From: Candidatus Villigracilis affinis
GTDB lineage: Bacteria; Chloroflexota; Anaerolineae; Anaerolineales; Villigracilaceae
Direction of reading: 5' to 3'
Assembly: GCA_016718275.1 (NCBI GenBank)
Contig: JADKEA010000013.1
Coordinates: 1-64,000 of the forward strand
DNA: 64,000 bases
The position numbers were made by a program, and so were the translations under genes. The notes beneath the pieces are model-generated. The model worked only from the letters and a program-made list of their open reading frames with translations, ran no database searches and was not told the DNA's origin. Of this stretch, positions 16,971 through 25,786 are shown piece after piece (the first letter of the stretch is position 1; each line of letters begins with the position of its first letter).

Positions 16971-18131
16971 CTATTTGAAGAGACCAAGCTGATAGGCTGA
17001 TTTTCTGCCATCCAGCAACACATAGGGAGCGGCGCGTTCGGCGATGATGCCAAGCTTCTTCAGCGTGGAGAGGTCACGCAAGCGGTTCAACCTCCTTGCG
17101 TTGAGAATCGCATCTGCACCTTTGAGCCCAATGCCAGGGATACGCAGTAATTGGTGCCTGTCTGCCTGATTGATCTCGATGGGGCTATGCAATAGATTCA
17201 TTTGAGCCCATGCCTGCTTTGGGTCTGTGTTAATGGGAAGATTGCTTTCCGTTGTGAAGGGAAGGTCTTCAAGATCAAAGCCGTAATCACGCAGCAGGAA
17301 CGACGCCTGATACAGACGATGTTCGCGCATGGGATTCACAGCAGGTTTATTTTCGAGCGGGGTATCGTAAACGGGATGGAAGGCCGAGAAGTATGCACGC
17401 TTAAGCCTGACATTTTTCATCAGCCAGTTGGTCGTGTTCAACAATTCAAGATCACTTTCATCTGATCCTCCCGCAACGAACTGAGTCACTGTGGACGGAT
17501 AGCGGCCATTCCAGAATTTGTAGGCTGGCACACTTCTGCGAATTTCCTCCACCCATCGCAACGGGCGAAGCAATTCTTCAATGAAGATCTTATGCGGGGC
17601 AAGTTTGGCAAGCCGTTCGGTGCTGGGCGCCTCGAGGTTGACCGAGACACGGTCGGCGAGCTGCATAGCGCGGTAGACCTGATCCTTCTCCGAGCCTGGC
17701 ATCATCTTGAGATGGAGATAGCCTTTGAATTGATATTTTTTACGGAGGATATCTGCTGTGTCGAGGAGCTTATCCTGAGTCCGAACACCGCCTCCAGCGA
17801 CCCCTGAGCTGAGAAATACACCTTCAGCCATTCCACCCCGATTCATTTTACTGAAGAGACTCGCGAATTCATCGGGTTTGAATGTAGCGCGGCGAAAATC
17901 CCTGCCCGCACGAAATGGACAATAGAAGCAATCACGTTCACAAGCGGAAGATAGCAATGTCTTGAGCAGGACGATCTTCTGTCCATTGGGGAGTTGGGCG
18001 GGATGTGTAAAGGCATGGTCCCTCTCCTTCGGACTGAAGCAGGTTGGAGTGTCGGAATTGATGCGCGGTTCTCCATCCGGCTCAAAGGTCATTTGTGACG
18101 AGAGTAACTTTAAAGTGTCGAGAGAGTCCAT
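16971..18131 (-). CDS. Radical SAM protein of the UDG-linked DNA modification/repair type
   Basis: A 386-aa protein. The cluster motif is CERDCFYC (Cx3Cx2C), then RAGRDFRRATF and FLSSGVAGGG. A helix-hairpin-helix near the C-terminus (HQLLRIPGIGLKGADAIL) suggests DNA binding. This matches the family named 'putative DNA modification/repair radical SAM protein' (TIGR03916), usually beside a UDG-superfamily partner (TIGR03915). No such partner is seen in this window. Chemistry and substrate are unknown. Confidence 0.8.
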   Translation of the reverse strand: MDSLDTLKLLSSQMTFEPDGEPRINSDTPTCFSPKERDHAFTHPAQLPNGQKIVLLKTLLSSACERDCFYCPFRAGRDFRRATFKPDEFASLFSKMNRGGMAEGVFLSSGVAGGGVRTQDKLLDTADILRKKYQFKGYLHLKMMPGSEKDQVYRAMQLADRVSVNLEAPSTERLAKLAPHKIFIEELLRPLRWVEEIRRSVPAYKFWNGRYPSTVTQFVAGGSDESDLELLNTTNWLMKNVRLKRAYFSAFHPVYDTPLENKPAVNPMREHRLYQASFLLRDYGFDLEDLPFTTESNLPINTDPKQAWAQMNLLHSPIEINQADRHQLLRIPGIGLKGADAILNARRLNRLRDLSTLKKLGIIAERAAPYVLLDGRKSAYQLGLFK

Positions 18132-18181
18132 AAATCCATTTTAGAACATTTGGTCTATTTTATCAAGAGGCATTTTGTGCG

Positions 18182-18340
18182 ATAATGGCGGGAATTAATC
18201 GTACCTTTGTCCGATTGTCAGTGTTATGACCACATACCATTCAGAGGAAGCTCCCGAAAGGGAGGAGGAGGATGTGTATCGTTGATAAATATTTTTTGCA
18301 CTTCGTAAGTTCGGTTTCTTGATGTAAAAAACTCAATTCA
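18182..18340 (+). other. Structured leader ahead of the APC permease
   Basis: About 160 non-coding bases containing a CTCCCGAAAGGGAG hairpin, flanking CACAT/ATGTG complementarity and a run of T. It could be a regulatory leader, but it does not match a riboswitch class I can name. Confidence 0.25.
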
Positions 18341-18355
18341 AGGAGAATTACGAAA

Positions 18356-19891
18356 ATGGCTGAAAAGAGTCAAGCGCACGACAAGCAGGTACTACATAAG
18401 CTGGGGTATGCACAGGAACTTTCGCGCCGCATGAGCGGCTTCTCGAACTTCGCGATTTCATTTTCCATCATTTGTATTTTGGCAGGCGGCATTTCCGCCT
18501 TCCCCGCCGCATTCAATGCCCTCGGATCTGGCGGCGCATTTTTGATCTGGCTGGTCGGCGGCGTGCTCGCTTTGAGCGTGGCCTTCGGCATGGGACAGAT
18601 CGCTTCGTCCTTCCCAACAGCGGGCGGACTCTATCACTGGAGTTCCCACCTCGGCGGTAAGGCCTGGGGCTGGGCCACTGCCTGGTTCAACCTCATCGGT
18701 TTGATCTGCGTGGTTTCCTCGGTGGATGTTCTTCTCTACACCGTATTCTTCAAAGACCTTCTGCTTGCCACCGTGCTGGGTGTGGATGTATCTTCCTTTG
18801 GTTATTGGCATCAGTTCATCTTTGTGGCGGTCGTACTTGTTTCACAAGCGACATTGAATCATTACTACATTGATATCACCACAAAGCTCACTGACTGGAG
18901 CGGCTATGTAATCCTGGGCCTGACGGTTATTTTGATCGTCACCCTGTTTGCTTTCAGCTCTGTTCCCCTCGACTTCACCCGTTTGTGGACCTTCCAAAAC
19001 TTCACCGGCGATGTGGGCGGCGCGGTGGTTCCCTTCCGCACTGAGAATGTAGCCTTTGCATTCCTGCTCGGTCTCTCGTATGTTTGTTACACTATTACAG
19101 GCTTCGATGCTTCTGCTCACACCTCCGAAGAAACACAGGATGCACAGGTAAACGTGCCGAAGGGCATGTGGACCGCTGTATTCTGGTCCTGGGTGTTCGG
19201 CCTCGTTGCCGTAGCTGCCTATGTGTTGACGATGCCAAGCATTGAAGAAGCTGGCGCGGCTGGTTGGGGTTCGTTCTTCTATATGTGGAGCGCTTCCCGC
19301 ATGCCGTATGGATTAAGCCTGTTCCTTGCCATTGGCATGGTACTTGTCAACTACGTTTGTGCGCTGGCTGGCCTTACCTCCACCTCCCGCATGATGTATG
19401 CCTTCGCCCGTGATGGCGGCCTGCCTGGTTCTGCTGCTCTCTCCACGGTCAGCACTGTGTATCGCACACCTGGCACCGCGGTTTGGGTCTCTGCCGTTCT
19501 GGCGCTGCTAAGCACTGTGTATGCCCCTTACTATCTCGTGCTGGCTGTAGCTTGCGCGGTATTCCTTTATATCTCCATGGTGATGCCGATCGCAGCGGGA
19601 CTTCTCGCTGAAGGCGGACCGAAATGGAAAGAGAAGGGTCCATTCAACCTTGGCGGCCTTTCCAAACCCAATGCTGTGCTTGCCGTCATATTCGGTGTCG
19701 TGCTGGCGATCAGCGGATTCTTCCCGCCCAATGAGAAGGTTTTCTACTTCACCGTTGGCATGGTCGTTGTGATGCCCATCGTCTGGTATGGCTTCGAGCG
19801 CAACCGCTTTGAGGGTGTGCCTGAAGGCGACAAGATCAAGGAACGTCAGAAGTTGATCGCTGACATCGAAAGAAAATTCGGCGAACAATAA
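18356..19891 (+). CDS. APC-family amino acid permease
   Basis: A 511-aa membrane protein with about 12 hydrophobic segments. TM1 carries SGFSNFAISFSIICILAGG, typical of the GABA/choline-type branch of the amino acid-polyamine-organocation family. PTAGGLYHWSS and the TM6 segment GFDASAHTSEET also fit. It imports an amino acid or amine with a proton or by exchange; the substrate is uncertain. Preceded by AAGGAG and a structured leader. It ends in a 17-bp terminator. Confidence 0.85.
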   Translation: MAEKSQAHDKQVLHKLGYAQELSRRMSGFSNFAISFSIICILAGGISAFPAAFNALGSGGAFLIWLVGGVLALSVAFGMGQIASSFPTAGGLYHWSSHLGGKAWGWATAWFNLIGLICVVSSVDVLLYTVFFKDLLLATVLGVDVSSFGYWHQFIFVAVVLVSQATLNHYYIDITTKLTDWSGYVILGLTVILIVTLFAFSSVPLDFTRLWTFQNFTGDVGGAVVPFRTENVAFAFLLGLSYVCYTITGFDASAHTSEETQDAQVNVPKGMWTAVFWSWVFGLVAVAAYVLTMPSIEEAGAAGWGSFFYMWSASRMPYGLSLFLAIGMVLVNYVCALAGLTSTSRMMYAFARDGGLPGSAALSTVSTVYRTPGTAVWVSAVLALLSTVYAPYYLVLAVACAVFLYISMVMPIAAGLLAEGGPKWKEKGPFNLGGLSKPNAVLAVIFGVVLAISGFFPPNEKVFYFTVGMVVVMPIVWYGFERNRFEGVPEGDKIKERQKLIADIERKFGEQ

Positions 19892-19910
19892 CAGTCTGTT
19901 GTAAAGTAAA

Positions 19911-19948
19911 ATCAAGAGCGGTATCTCAAAAGAGATACCGCTCTTGAT
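19911..19948. terminator. Terminator after the APC permease
   Basis: A 17-bp perfect stem (19911-19927 with 19932-19948), 4-A loop, followed by a T-rich tail. Confidence 0.85.
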
Positions 19949-19971
19949 TTTATATCAGTTTAAAAAAGTGC

Positions 19972-20004
19972 CCCAGTCAGGGTGAGGGGGGCACCCTGGC
20001 TGGG
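19972..20004. other. GC-rich hairpin ahead of the diguanylate cyclase
   Basis: CCCAGTCAGGGTG pairs with CACCCTGGCTGGG (one G-U) across a G-rich loop. It has no good T-tract. It lies 80 bases before the chosen start and could affect the leader. Confidence 0.45.
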
Positions 20005-20083
20005 ACATCTCTATTTTGACACAGTTCCTGACTATTTGCAAGTGCAAAAACAAGGATTCACAGATTGGTATACCCAAGAACAG

Positions 20084-20935
20084 ATGAATAAGATGCTCAC
20101 CAAAGCCTTCGAAGAACGAAGCTCGAAATTCTGGATATTATCCAGCCTCATGCTGGTTTCCTTTCTGGGGCTGGTCGATTACGCCACGGGAAACGAGTTC
20201 AGCTTTTCATTGTTCTACCTGATCCCGATCGCATCGACCACATGGCACGTAAAATTTAAAACAGGCCTGTTCATTGCTGCACTCAGCGCGATCACATGGG
20301 CGGTCGCCGATTTTTTTGCAGGCGCGGATTATCGGCAGCCCATCATCTATTTTTGGAACACACTGATTCGACTCGGTTTCTTTGTCACTGTCACCTACCT
20401 GATCGCAGAACTGCACAAATCACAAAGGACCATAGAAGCTCTTGCGGATACGGATTACGTCACAGGTGTGATGAATGCCCGACGCTTCAACAGGCTTTTG
20501 GAACATGAACTCAACCGCTCAAGAAGATATAAACGTCCGTTCACGCTTGTCTATCTCGATCTGGATAACTTTAAACAAGTCAATGATAATTTTGGCCACA
20601 ACGAAGGTGACCAGTTGATCAAGTTTATCGCCGAAGAACTGAAGTGTCAGATTCGCAGCACAGACGCTGTTGCCCGATTGGGCGGAGATGAATTCGCCCT
20701 GCTCTTCCCCGAAGCGGGGCGAAACGAGGTTGAAGTCATCATGTCCAAAATACAAAACCACCTCAAAGAAAAATTGTGCCGGTCCTATCCTTTTGTCACC
20801 TTCAGTGCCGGCGCAGTGACATTTGAATCCGCCCCGCATTCCACGGTCGAAACGATACGGATCGCAGATGAACTCATGTATTCCGTCAAAGCCAGCACAA
20901 AGAACGGAATACGTTATTTTCTATATTTGGGCTAA
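20084..20935 (+). CDS. Membrane diguanylate cyclase (GGDEF)
   Basis: A 283-aa protein. Four hydrophobic segments in the first ~125 residues form a MASE-like sensor. A GGDEF domain then makes cyclic di-GMP from GTP: YLDLDNFKQVNDNFGHNEGD carries the metal Asp, and ARLGGDEFALLFP is the active loop. RSTD lies exactly five residues ahead of GGDEF, the product-inhibition I-site. A GTG at 19982 gives a longer frame but runs through a hairpin, so I prefer the ATG at 20084; the true start could be a nearby GTG or TTG. No partner EAL domain is nearby. Confidence 0.85.
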   Translation: MNKMLTKAFEERSSKFWILSSLMLVSFLGLVDYATGNEFSFSLFYLIPIASTTWHVKFKTGLFIAALSAITWAVADFFAGADYRQPIIYFWNTLIRLGFFVTVTYLIAELHKSQRTIEALADTDYVTGVMNARRFNRLLEHELNRSRRYKRPFTLVYLDLDNFKQVNDNFGHNEGDQLIKFIAEELKCQIRSTDAVARLGGDEFALLFPEAGRNEVEVIMSKIQNHLKEKLCRSYPFVTFSAGAVTFESAPHSTVETIRIADELMYSVKASTKNGIRYFLYLG

Positions 20936-20956
20936 CTCTACAAATTGAGAGGCAAA

Positions 20957-22420
20957 ATGAAATATCTGCTCGGCATAGATCAAGGCACCACACAAACCAC
21001 GGCTGTCATCGTGAACGAGATGGGGGAGATGCTCGAAAAGAATTCCGCTCAACTCCCTGCGCGTTTTCCACAGGCGGGCTGGGTGGAGCAGGAACCTAAC
21101 GATATTGTCCGAACTGTAAAAGAAGCCTGTGCACCCCTGCTTGATAAATACGAGATCTCTGCGGTCGGCTTCGACAATCAGGGTGAAACCTTCATCGTTT
21201 GGGATGCAGAAACTGGCGAGGCGGTGACGCCTGCCATCGTCTGGCAGGATACGCGTGGACAATCCGTCTGCGATGCACTCGCTTCCAGCGTGGACCCAAA
21301 CCTGCTTCGCCAAAAAACAGGACTCCTGCTCGACAGTTATTTCTCCGCGCCCAAGCTCAAATGGGTCTTTGAAAATAATCCCGACATCCGTAAAAAGGCC
21401 CATGAAGGCAAGTTGAAATTCGGAACCACTGAAACCTGGGTCATCTGGAAACTAAGCGGGGGAAAACTGCACATCACCGACCCATCCACTGCTTCGCGTA
21501 CTTTGCTCTTCGATATGAATACTTTCCAATGGGACGACGATCTGTTGAAATTATTCGACGTGCCGCGCAGTATGCTTCCCGAGATCAAACCTTCGGCAGG
21601 ACATATTGGCGATGTGGATTTTGGAAATGGAAAGCCATTGCCATTGCATGCGCTTTTGGTTGACCAGCAAGCCGCGTTATTTGGTCAGGCTTGTTTTAAT
21701 GCCGGGGAAATGAAATGCTCGTTCGGCACGGGTAGTTTTCTGTTGATGAACATCGGCGACAAACCCAAACTTTCCAACAACGGGCTCCTCACCACGGTCG
21801 GATGGAATTTCAATGGACACACCGCATATGCTTTTGACGGTGGAATTTTCGTCACTGGCTCGGCGGTGCAATGGCTGCGCGATAACTTGAAATTCATCCC
21901 CGATTCTGCATCGAGTCACAAATCTGCGCAGAATTCAAAGGACATGGGTGTCGTTGTCATTCCTGCCCTGCAAGGACTCGCCGCCCCGCACTGGCGCACG
22001 GATGTGCAAGGTGCGATGTTCGGCTTGAACCGCAGCACCACCTCCGATGACATCGTCCGTGCTACGCTGGATGGAATTGCCTGCCGCGTGTATGAAGTGG
22101 TCACTGCCATGTCGCAGGATCTCGGTCAACGCCCGCCGCATCTCAAGGTGGATGGCGGCCCATCGGGGAATCCCTACCTCATGCAGATGATCGCTGACCT
22201 GTTGGATATCGAGGTACGTGTCTCTGCCGCGTTGGAAGCCACCGCCATCGGTATTGCCAACCTCGCAGGCATGTCTGCGTTGGGAACGAGTTTCAATGAG
22301 CTGGCGCAGAATTGGAAATCGGAAACCTCTTACAAACCGCAAATGAAGAAAGCAGAAAGAGAAAAGAAGCTGGCGCAGTGGAACAAGGCGTTGGATGCGG
22401 TGAAGATTTTCCATAAATAA
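20957..22420 (+). CDS. glpK: Glycerol kinase-like FGGY sugar kinase
   Basis: A 487-aa ATP-dependent kinase. The N-terminus has the phosphate loop GIDQGTTQT and QAGWVEQEP. CSFGTGSFLLMNIG and VDGGPSGNPYLMQ mark the second actin-like domain. The pattern follows glycerol kinase, which makes glycerol 3-phosphate. The next gene encodes a GlpA-type flavoprotein, supporting a glycerol pathway. The ATG at 20957 follows GAGAGGC. Other polyol substrates remain possible. Confidence 0.8.
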   Translation: MKYLLGIDQGTTQTTAVIVNEMGEMLEKNSAQLPARFPQAGWVEQEPNDIVRTVKEACAPLLDKYEISAVGFDNQGETFIVWDAETGEAVTPAIVWQDTRGQSVCDALASSVDPNLLRQKTGLLLDSYFSAPKLKWVFENNPDIRKKAHEGKLKFGTTETWVIWKLSGGKLHITDPSTASRTLLFDMNTFQWDDDLLKLFDVPRSMLPEIKPSAGHIGDVDFGNGKPLPLHALLVDQQAALFGQACFNAGEMKCSFGTGSFLLMNIGDKPKLSNNGLLTTVGWNFNGHTAYAFDGGIFVTGSAVQWLRDNLKFIPDSASSHKSAQNSKDMGVVVIPALQGLAAPHWRTDVQGAMFGLNRSTTSDDIVRATLDGIACRVYEVVTAMSQDLGQRPPHLKVDGGPSGNPYLMQMIADLLDIEVRVSAALEATAIGIANLAGMSALGTSFNELAQNWKSETSYKPQMKKAEREKKLAQWNKALDAVKIFHK

Positions 22421-22421
22421 T

Positions 22422-22466
22422 GTGGTCTCGACACGGGCGGAGAAGCAGCCGCCCTACTCGATCACC
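22422..22466. repeat. Palindromic repeat in the glpK-flavoprotein gap
   Basis: GTGGTCTCGACAC...TACTCGATCACC ends around an inner GGGCGG / CCGCCC stem. It resembles a dispersed GTATCGAGACC / TGGTCGAGTA palindrome family. It fills almost the whole intergenic gap. Confidence 0.5.
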
Positions 22467-22484
22467 AGTTACGAGAAGAATATT

Positions 22485-24878
22485 ATGACAACAACTTACG
22501 ATATTGCCATCATCGGCGCAGGGGCGGTGGGATGCGCCATTGCGCGGGAACTCTCCCGCTATCAACTCAACATTGCATTGATCGAAGCCAACTCAGACGT
22601 GGGCATGGGGACTTCCAAAGCCAGCACAGCCATCTGGCACACAGGCTATGATGCCAAGCCAGGCTCACTCGAAGCCAAGCTGCTCAAGCGCAGTTACAAA
22701 CTTATGCAGGAATACCTGCCCGAAGCAAACATCGCGCATGAATTGTTGGGCGGTCTGCTCATCGCGTGGAATCAAGATCAATTCGACACCCTGCCGAAAT
22801 TATTGAAACAGGCGCACGATAACGGCGAAATGGATGTGCGCATTATTTCCGCAGAAGAGATTTACCAGCGCGAACCGCACATCAACAAAGGCGCGCTGGG
22901 CGGACTGTTCGTGCCAGGGGAGGGAATCCTTTGCACGTTTTCCGTTCCAATTGCGATGGCGTATCAGGCCATGCTGAATGGTGTGGAATTGTTTCTGAAT
23001 TTTCAAGTGAGGGAGATCAGACCACAAACCTTGGATGGTGGACCGTCGTGGACCATCGTTGATGGTCATTCATCTGTCAACGCCCGCTATGTCATCAATG
23101 CAGCGGGATTGTTTTCAGACGAGATCAATGCTCATTTTGGAAAGACCAGTTTCAAGGTCACGCCGCGACGCGGACAGTTAATTGTGTACGACAAAATGGC
23201 GCGCCCGCTGGTTAATCACGTACTGCTGCCGGTGCCAACATCCATTACAAAAGGTGTGTTGATCAGCCCGACAGTGTATGGGAATATTTTATTGGGGCCG
23301 ACCGCAGAAGACCTGGGCGATAAATCTGCAACCGAAACAACTGAAAGCGGATTAAAGTTTTTACTCGAAAAAGGGAAGCAAATTTTGCCGCAATTATTGG
23401 AAGAGGAAGTGACGGCGACTTACTCCGGCCTGCGCGCGGCGACAGAACACAGCGATTATCAGATCGAAATGGATGCAGCGCTTCGCTATCTATGTTTGGG
23501 CGGAATCCGTTCAACAGGCATTTCCGGCGCGATGGGCATTGCTGAATACGGCGTGGAATTGCTGCGCGAAGCGGGCCTTGCGTTGAATTTGAAGGATGAA
23601 TTCAAGAAGGTAAAACTGCCGACCATCGGAGAGGCTGCATTGCGGCCGCATCAAAACGCGGAAATGATCGCGCAGAATGCCGCGTATGCGGAGATCGTTT
23701 GTCACTGCGAAAGGGTTTCGCGCGGCGAATTGATGGATGCGATGAAAGCGTCAATCCCCGCAACAAGCGTGGACGCTTTGCGAAGGCGCACCCGCGCTTC
23801 ACAGGGAAGATGTCAGGGGTTTAATTGTCACGCGGCGCTGACAAAGATGACCACCACAGAGCACACAAAGACCACCGCGATTTCTTTTGAAAAAGACTCC
23901 GTGCGCTCTGTGCCCTCTGTAGTAAAAGATGTTTTGATTGTCGGGGGTGGACCTGCGGGACTTTCCGCGGCCATTGAATTGAAGAAGCAGGGAATCAAGA
24001 ATATCCTTGTCGTTGAGCGTGAGCCTGAAGCGGGGGGCATGCCGCGGTTTTGTCATCACACAGGCTTTGGCCGCGAGGATCTATGGCGCATGTGGAGCGG
24101 GCCGAAATATGCAAAGTATTATCGCGACCTCGCTGAAAAAATGGATGTGGAAGTGCAAACCTCCACGACGATCACGGGCTGGGCGAGTGCGAAGAAGCTG
24201 GCTTTTACTTCCCGCGGAGGAATCGGTGAGATCGAAGCGGACGCGGTGCTGCTGGCAACAGGCGTGCGCGAAAGACCGCGTTCGGCGCGGTTGATCCCTG
24301 GGACACGTCCGCAGGGTGTTTTGACCACAGGGTCGTTACAGCGTTTTGTTTATCAGGAGCAATTGCCAGTGGGGAAGCGGGCGGTCATTGTCGGCGCGGA
24401 GTTGGTGAGTCTTTCGGCGTTGATGACCTTGATGCATGCGGGCATGAAATGTGAAATGATGGTCACCGAAGAAGCGCGACATCAGATCGAATTTCCGTAC
24501 ATCGTGATGAAGTGGGCGCTTGCCGACATCCTCACCCGTACACCGATTGTTTCAAAGACGCGGGTGTCAAATATCTTCGGTCACAAGCGTGTGGAAGGAG
24601 TTGAATTGACTCATGCAAGCGGTCAGGTTGAGACGGTGGAATGTGACACGGTCATCTTCACCGGGAGCTGGATCCCCGAACATGAGTTGGCTCGTGCTGG
24701 CGGCTTGGAATTGAATCCGCAGACGAAGGGGCCGCGGATCGATGCAGAATTTTGTTCATCCGTGAATGGCGTGTTCGTGGCGGGGAATTTATTGCGCGGC
24801 GTGGAAACCGCTGACCATTGCGCGGTGGAAGGGAAACGCGCAGCGGCATCCATTGCGAATTATTTGAAAGGGAAATAA
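22485..24878 (+). CDS. GlpA-type dehydrogenase, BFD [2Fe-2S] and pyridine-nucleotide oxidoreductase in one chain
   Basis: A 797-aa three-part protein. Residues 1-~380 form an FAD-dependent DAO-type domain (IAIIGAGAVGCAIARELSRY) as in glycerol-3-phosphate dehydrogenase GlpA/GlpO. About 400-455 is a BFD-like [2Fe-2S] domain (CHCERVSRG ... GRCQGFNC). From ~480 to the end is a second FAD/NAD module (DVLIVGGGPAGLSAAIE, LATGVRERPRSAR, GVFVAGNL). Separate genes usually encode the dehydrogenase and the partner. The linker, residues ~457-480, is encoded by a short palindromic repeat (23853-23923). It probably oxidises glycerol 3-phosphate from the adjacent kinase and passes electrons within one chain. 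Confidence 0.8.
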   Translation: MTTTYDIAIIGAGAVGCAIARELSRYQLNIALIEANSDVGMGTSKASTAIWHTGYDAKPGSLEAKLLKRSYKLMQEYLPEANIAHELLGGLLIAWNQDQFDTLPKLLKQAHDNGEMDVRIISAEEIYQREPHINKGALGGLFVPGEGILCTFSVPIAMAYQAMLNGVELFLNFQVREIRPQTLDGGPSWTIVDGHSSVNARYVINAAGLFSDEINAHFGKTSFKVTPRRGQLIVYDKMARPLVNHVLLPVPTSITKGVLISPTVYGNILLGPTAEDLGDKSATETTESGLKFLLEKGKQILPQLLEEEVTATYSGLRAATEHSDYQIEMDAALRYLCLGGIRSTGISGAMGIAEYGVELLREAGLALNLKDEFKKVKLPTIGEAALRPHQNAEMIAQNAAYAEIVCHCERVSRGELMDAMKASIPATSVDALRRRTRASQGRCQGFNCHAALTKMTTTEHTKTTAISFEKDSVRSVPSVVKDVLIVGGGPAGLSAAIELKKQGIKNILVVEREPEAGGMPRFCHHTGFGREDLWRMWSGPKYAKYYRDLAEKMDVEVQTSTTITGWASAKKLAFTSRGGIGEIEADAVLLATGVRERPRSARLIPGTRPQGVLTTGSLQRFVYQEQLPVGKRAVIVGAELVSLSALMTLMHAGMKCEMMVTEEARHQIEFPYIVMKWALADILTRTPIVSKTRVSNIFGHKRVEGVELTHASGQVETVECDTVIFTGSWIPEHELARAGGLELNPQTKGPRIDAEFCSSVNGVFVAGNLLRGVETADHCAVEGKRAAASIANYLKGK
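23853..23923. repeat. CACAGAG-type palindrome read in frame as a protein linker
   Basis: ACCACAGAGCACACAAAG at the left and CTCTGTGCCCTCTGTAGT at the right form an imperfect inverted repeat of the kind common between genes. Here it lies inside the flavoprotein gene without breaking the frame. Confidence 0.6.
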
Positions 24879-24915
24879 AAAGGTGTGGACACGGAATTCC
24901 GTGTCCACACCTTTT
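24878..24915. terminator. Bidirectional palindromic terminator
   Basis: A perfect palindrome centred on GGAATTCC with flanking A and T runs, between the converging flavoprotein and M23 genes. Confidence 0.85.
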
Positions 24916-24928
24916 ATCGTACTGATTC

Positions 24929-25594
24929 TCAGCCTTCGTCTTCCATTCCGAGAATCTGGACGAGGGTCTTTTTGTCAATGCGGTAGGCGACAAATCCTTT
25001 TTTGGTTTGCAGCCAGACCGTGTCGCCGCCGATGTCGGTCACTTCCATTTCGTCGCCGGGGCTGTATTTGGCGATGACTGGGTACAGGATACCCGGGCCA
25101 GAGCGGATATTGAGGAAGGGTTGGGTGGTTTCCAACACACGGGCTTTGAAGAGGGTCTTCGCAGGCGGGACATTGATATTTTCGCTGAGATAAGGCTCGG
25201 GGTTGAAGGCCGTACTGCCTTCACGAACCTCAAAATGCAAATGCGGACCCGTGCTGCGACCGGTGTTTCCAGAGTAGCCAATGTGCTGGCCTGCTGTGAC
25301 CGCGTCACCGACCTTGACGAGGGCGTAATTCCTCTCATCCATGTGGCCATAGATGGAGAGCAGGTTGCCATCGTGACTGATGCGGATGTGATTTCCATAG
25401 CCGGTGTTATCGGCTGCCACACGGACCACACTGCCCGGCAGGGTGGCGTAGATCGGTGTGCGCAAGGGGATGCCCCAGTCGATGCCGTTATGCCCATTCG
25501 TGATCGGATACCATTGCGGATTCTCACCGAAGCGTTGGGTGATGGGGAAAGTGGATTTCACAGGGTAGAGCAGTTTGAGTCCAGCGGGGGGCAT
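24929..25594 (-). CDS. M23 peptidase-like protein with C-terminal SH3 domain
   Basis: A 221-aa protein. The LytM/M23 zinc motifs are present: His35-x3-Asp39 (HNGID) and GPHLHFEVR. A bacterial SH3 domain fills residues ~150-215 (FLNIRSGPG, YSPGDEMEV, WLQTKKG). M23 enzymes cut peptide cross-links in cell-wall-like polymers. No signal peptide follows the ATG at 25594 (AAGGAG ahead). Either export is non-classical or the start is wrong; the longer frame has no signal peptide either. Many Anaerolineae have little or no peptidoglycan, so the substrate is an open question. Confidence 0.8.
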   Translation of the reverse strand: MPPAGLKLLYPVKSTFPITQRFGENPQWYPITNGHNGIDWGIPLRTPIYATLPGSVVRVAADNTGYGNHIRISHDGNLLSIYGHMDERNYALVKVGDAVTAGQHIGYSGNTGRSTGPHLHFEVREGSTAFNPEPYLSENINVPPAKTLFKARVLETTQPFLNIRSGPGILYPVIAKYSPGDEMEVTDIGGDTVWLQTKKGFVAYRIDKKTLVQILGMEDEG

Positions 25595-25786
25595 GGTGTT
25601 CTCCTTTTTTGTGCTTTGTCCAATTGGCGGGTAGTGCAAACCCATTGTAGCAAATTGAGTTGAGCTATTCAAGCAATGACCATTGCGCAACGAAACGGGA
25701 GGAATGTCACTTGGGTGAGGAATATCCACTGGCTATACTGATGCAACTGTGGGGATATTTCATCATAAAAGCATCAGGAGGCTTGC

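Noticed and set aside
19982..20083. GTG start giving a 317-aa diguanylate cyclase
   Set aside because: The extra residues are encoded by a GC-rich hairpin and have no ribosome-binding site; the ATG at 20084 fits the membrane topology better.
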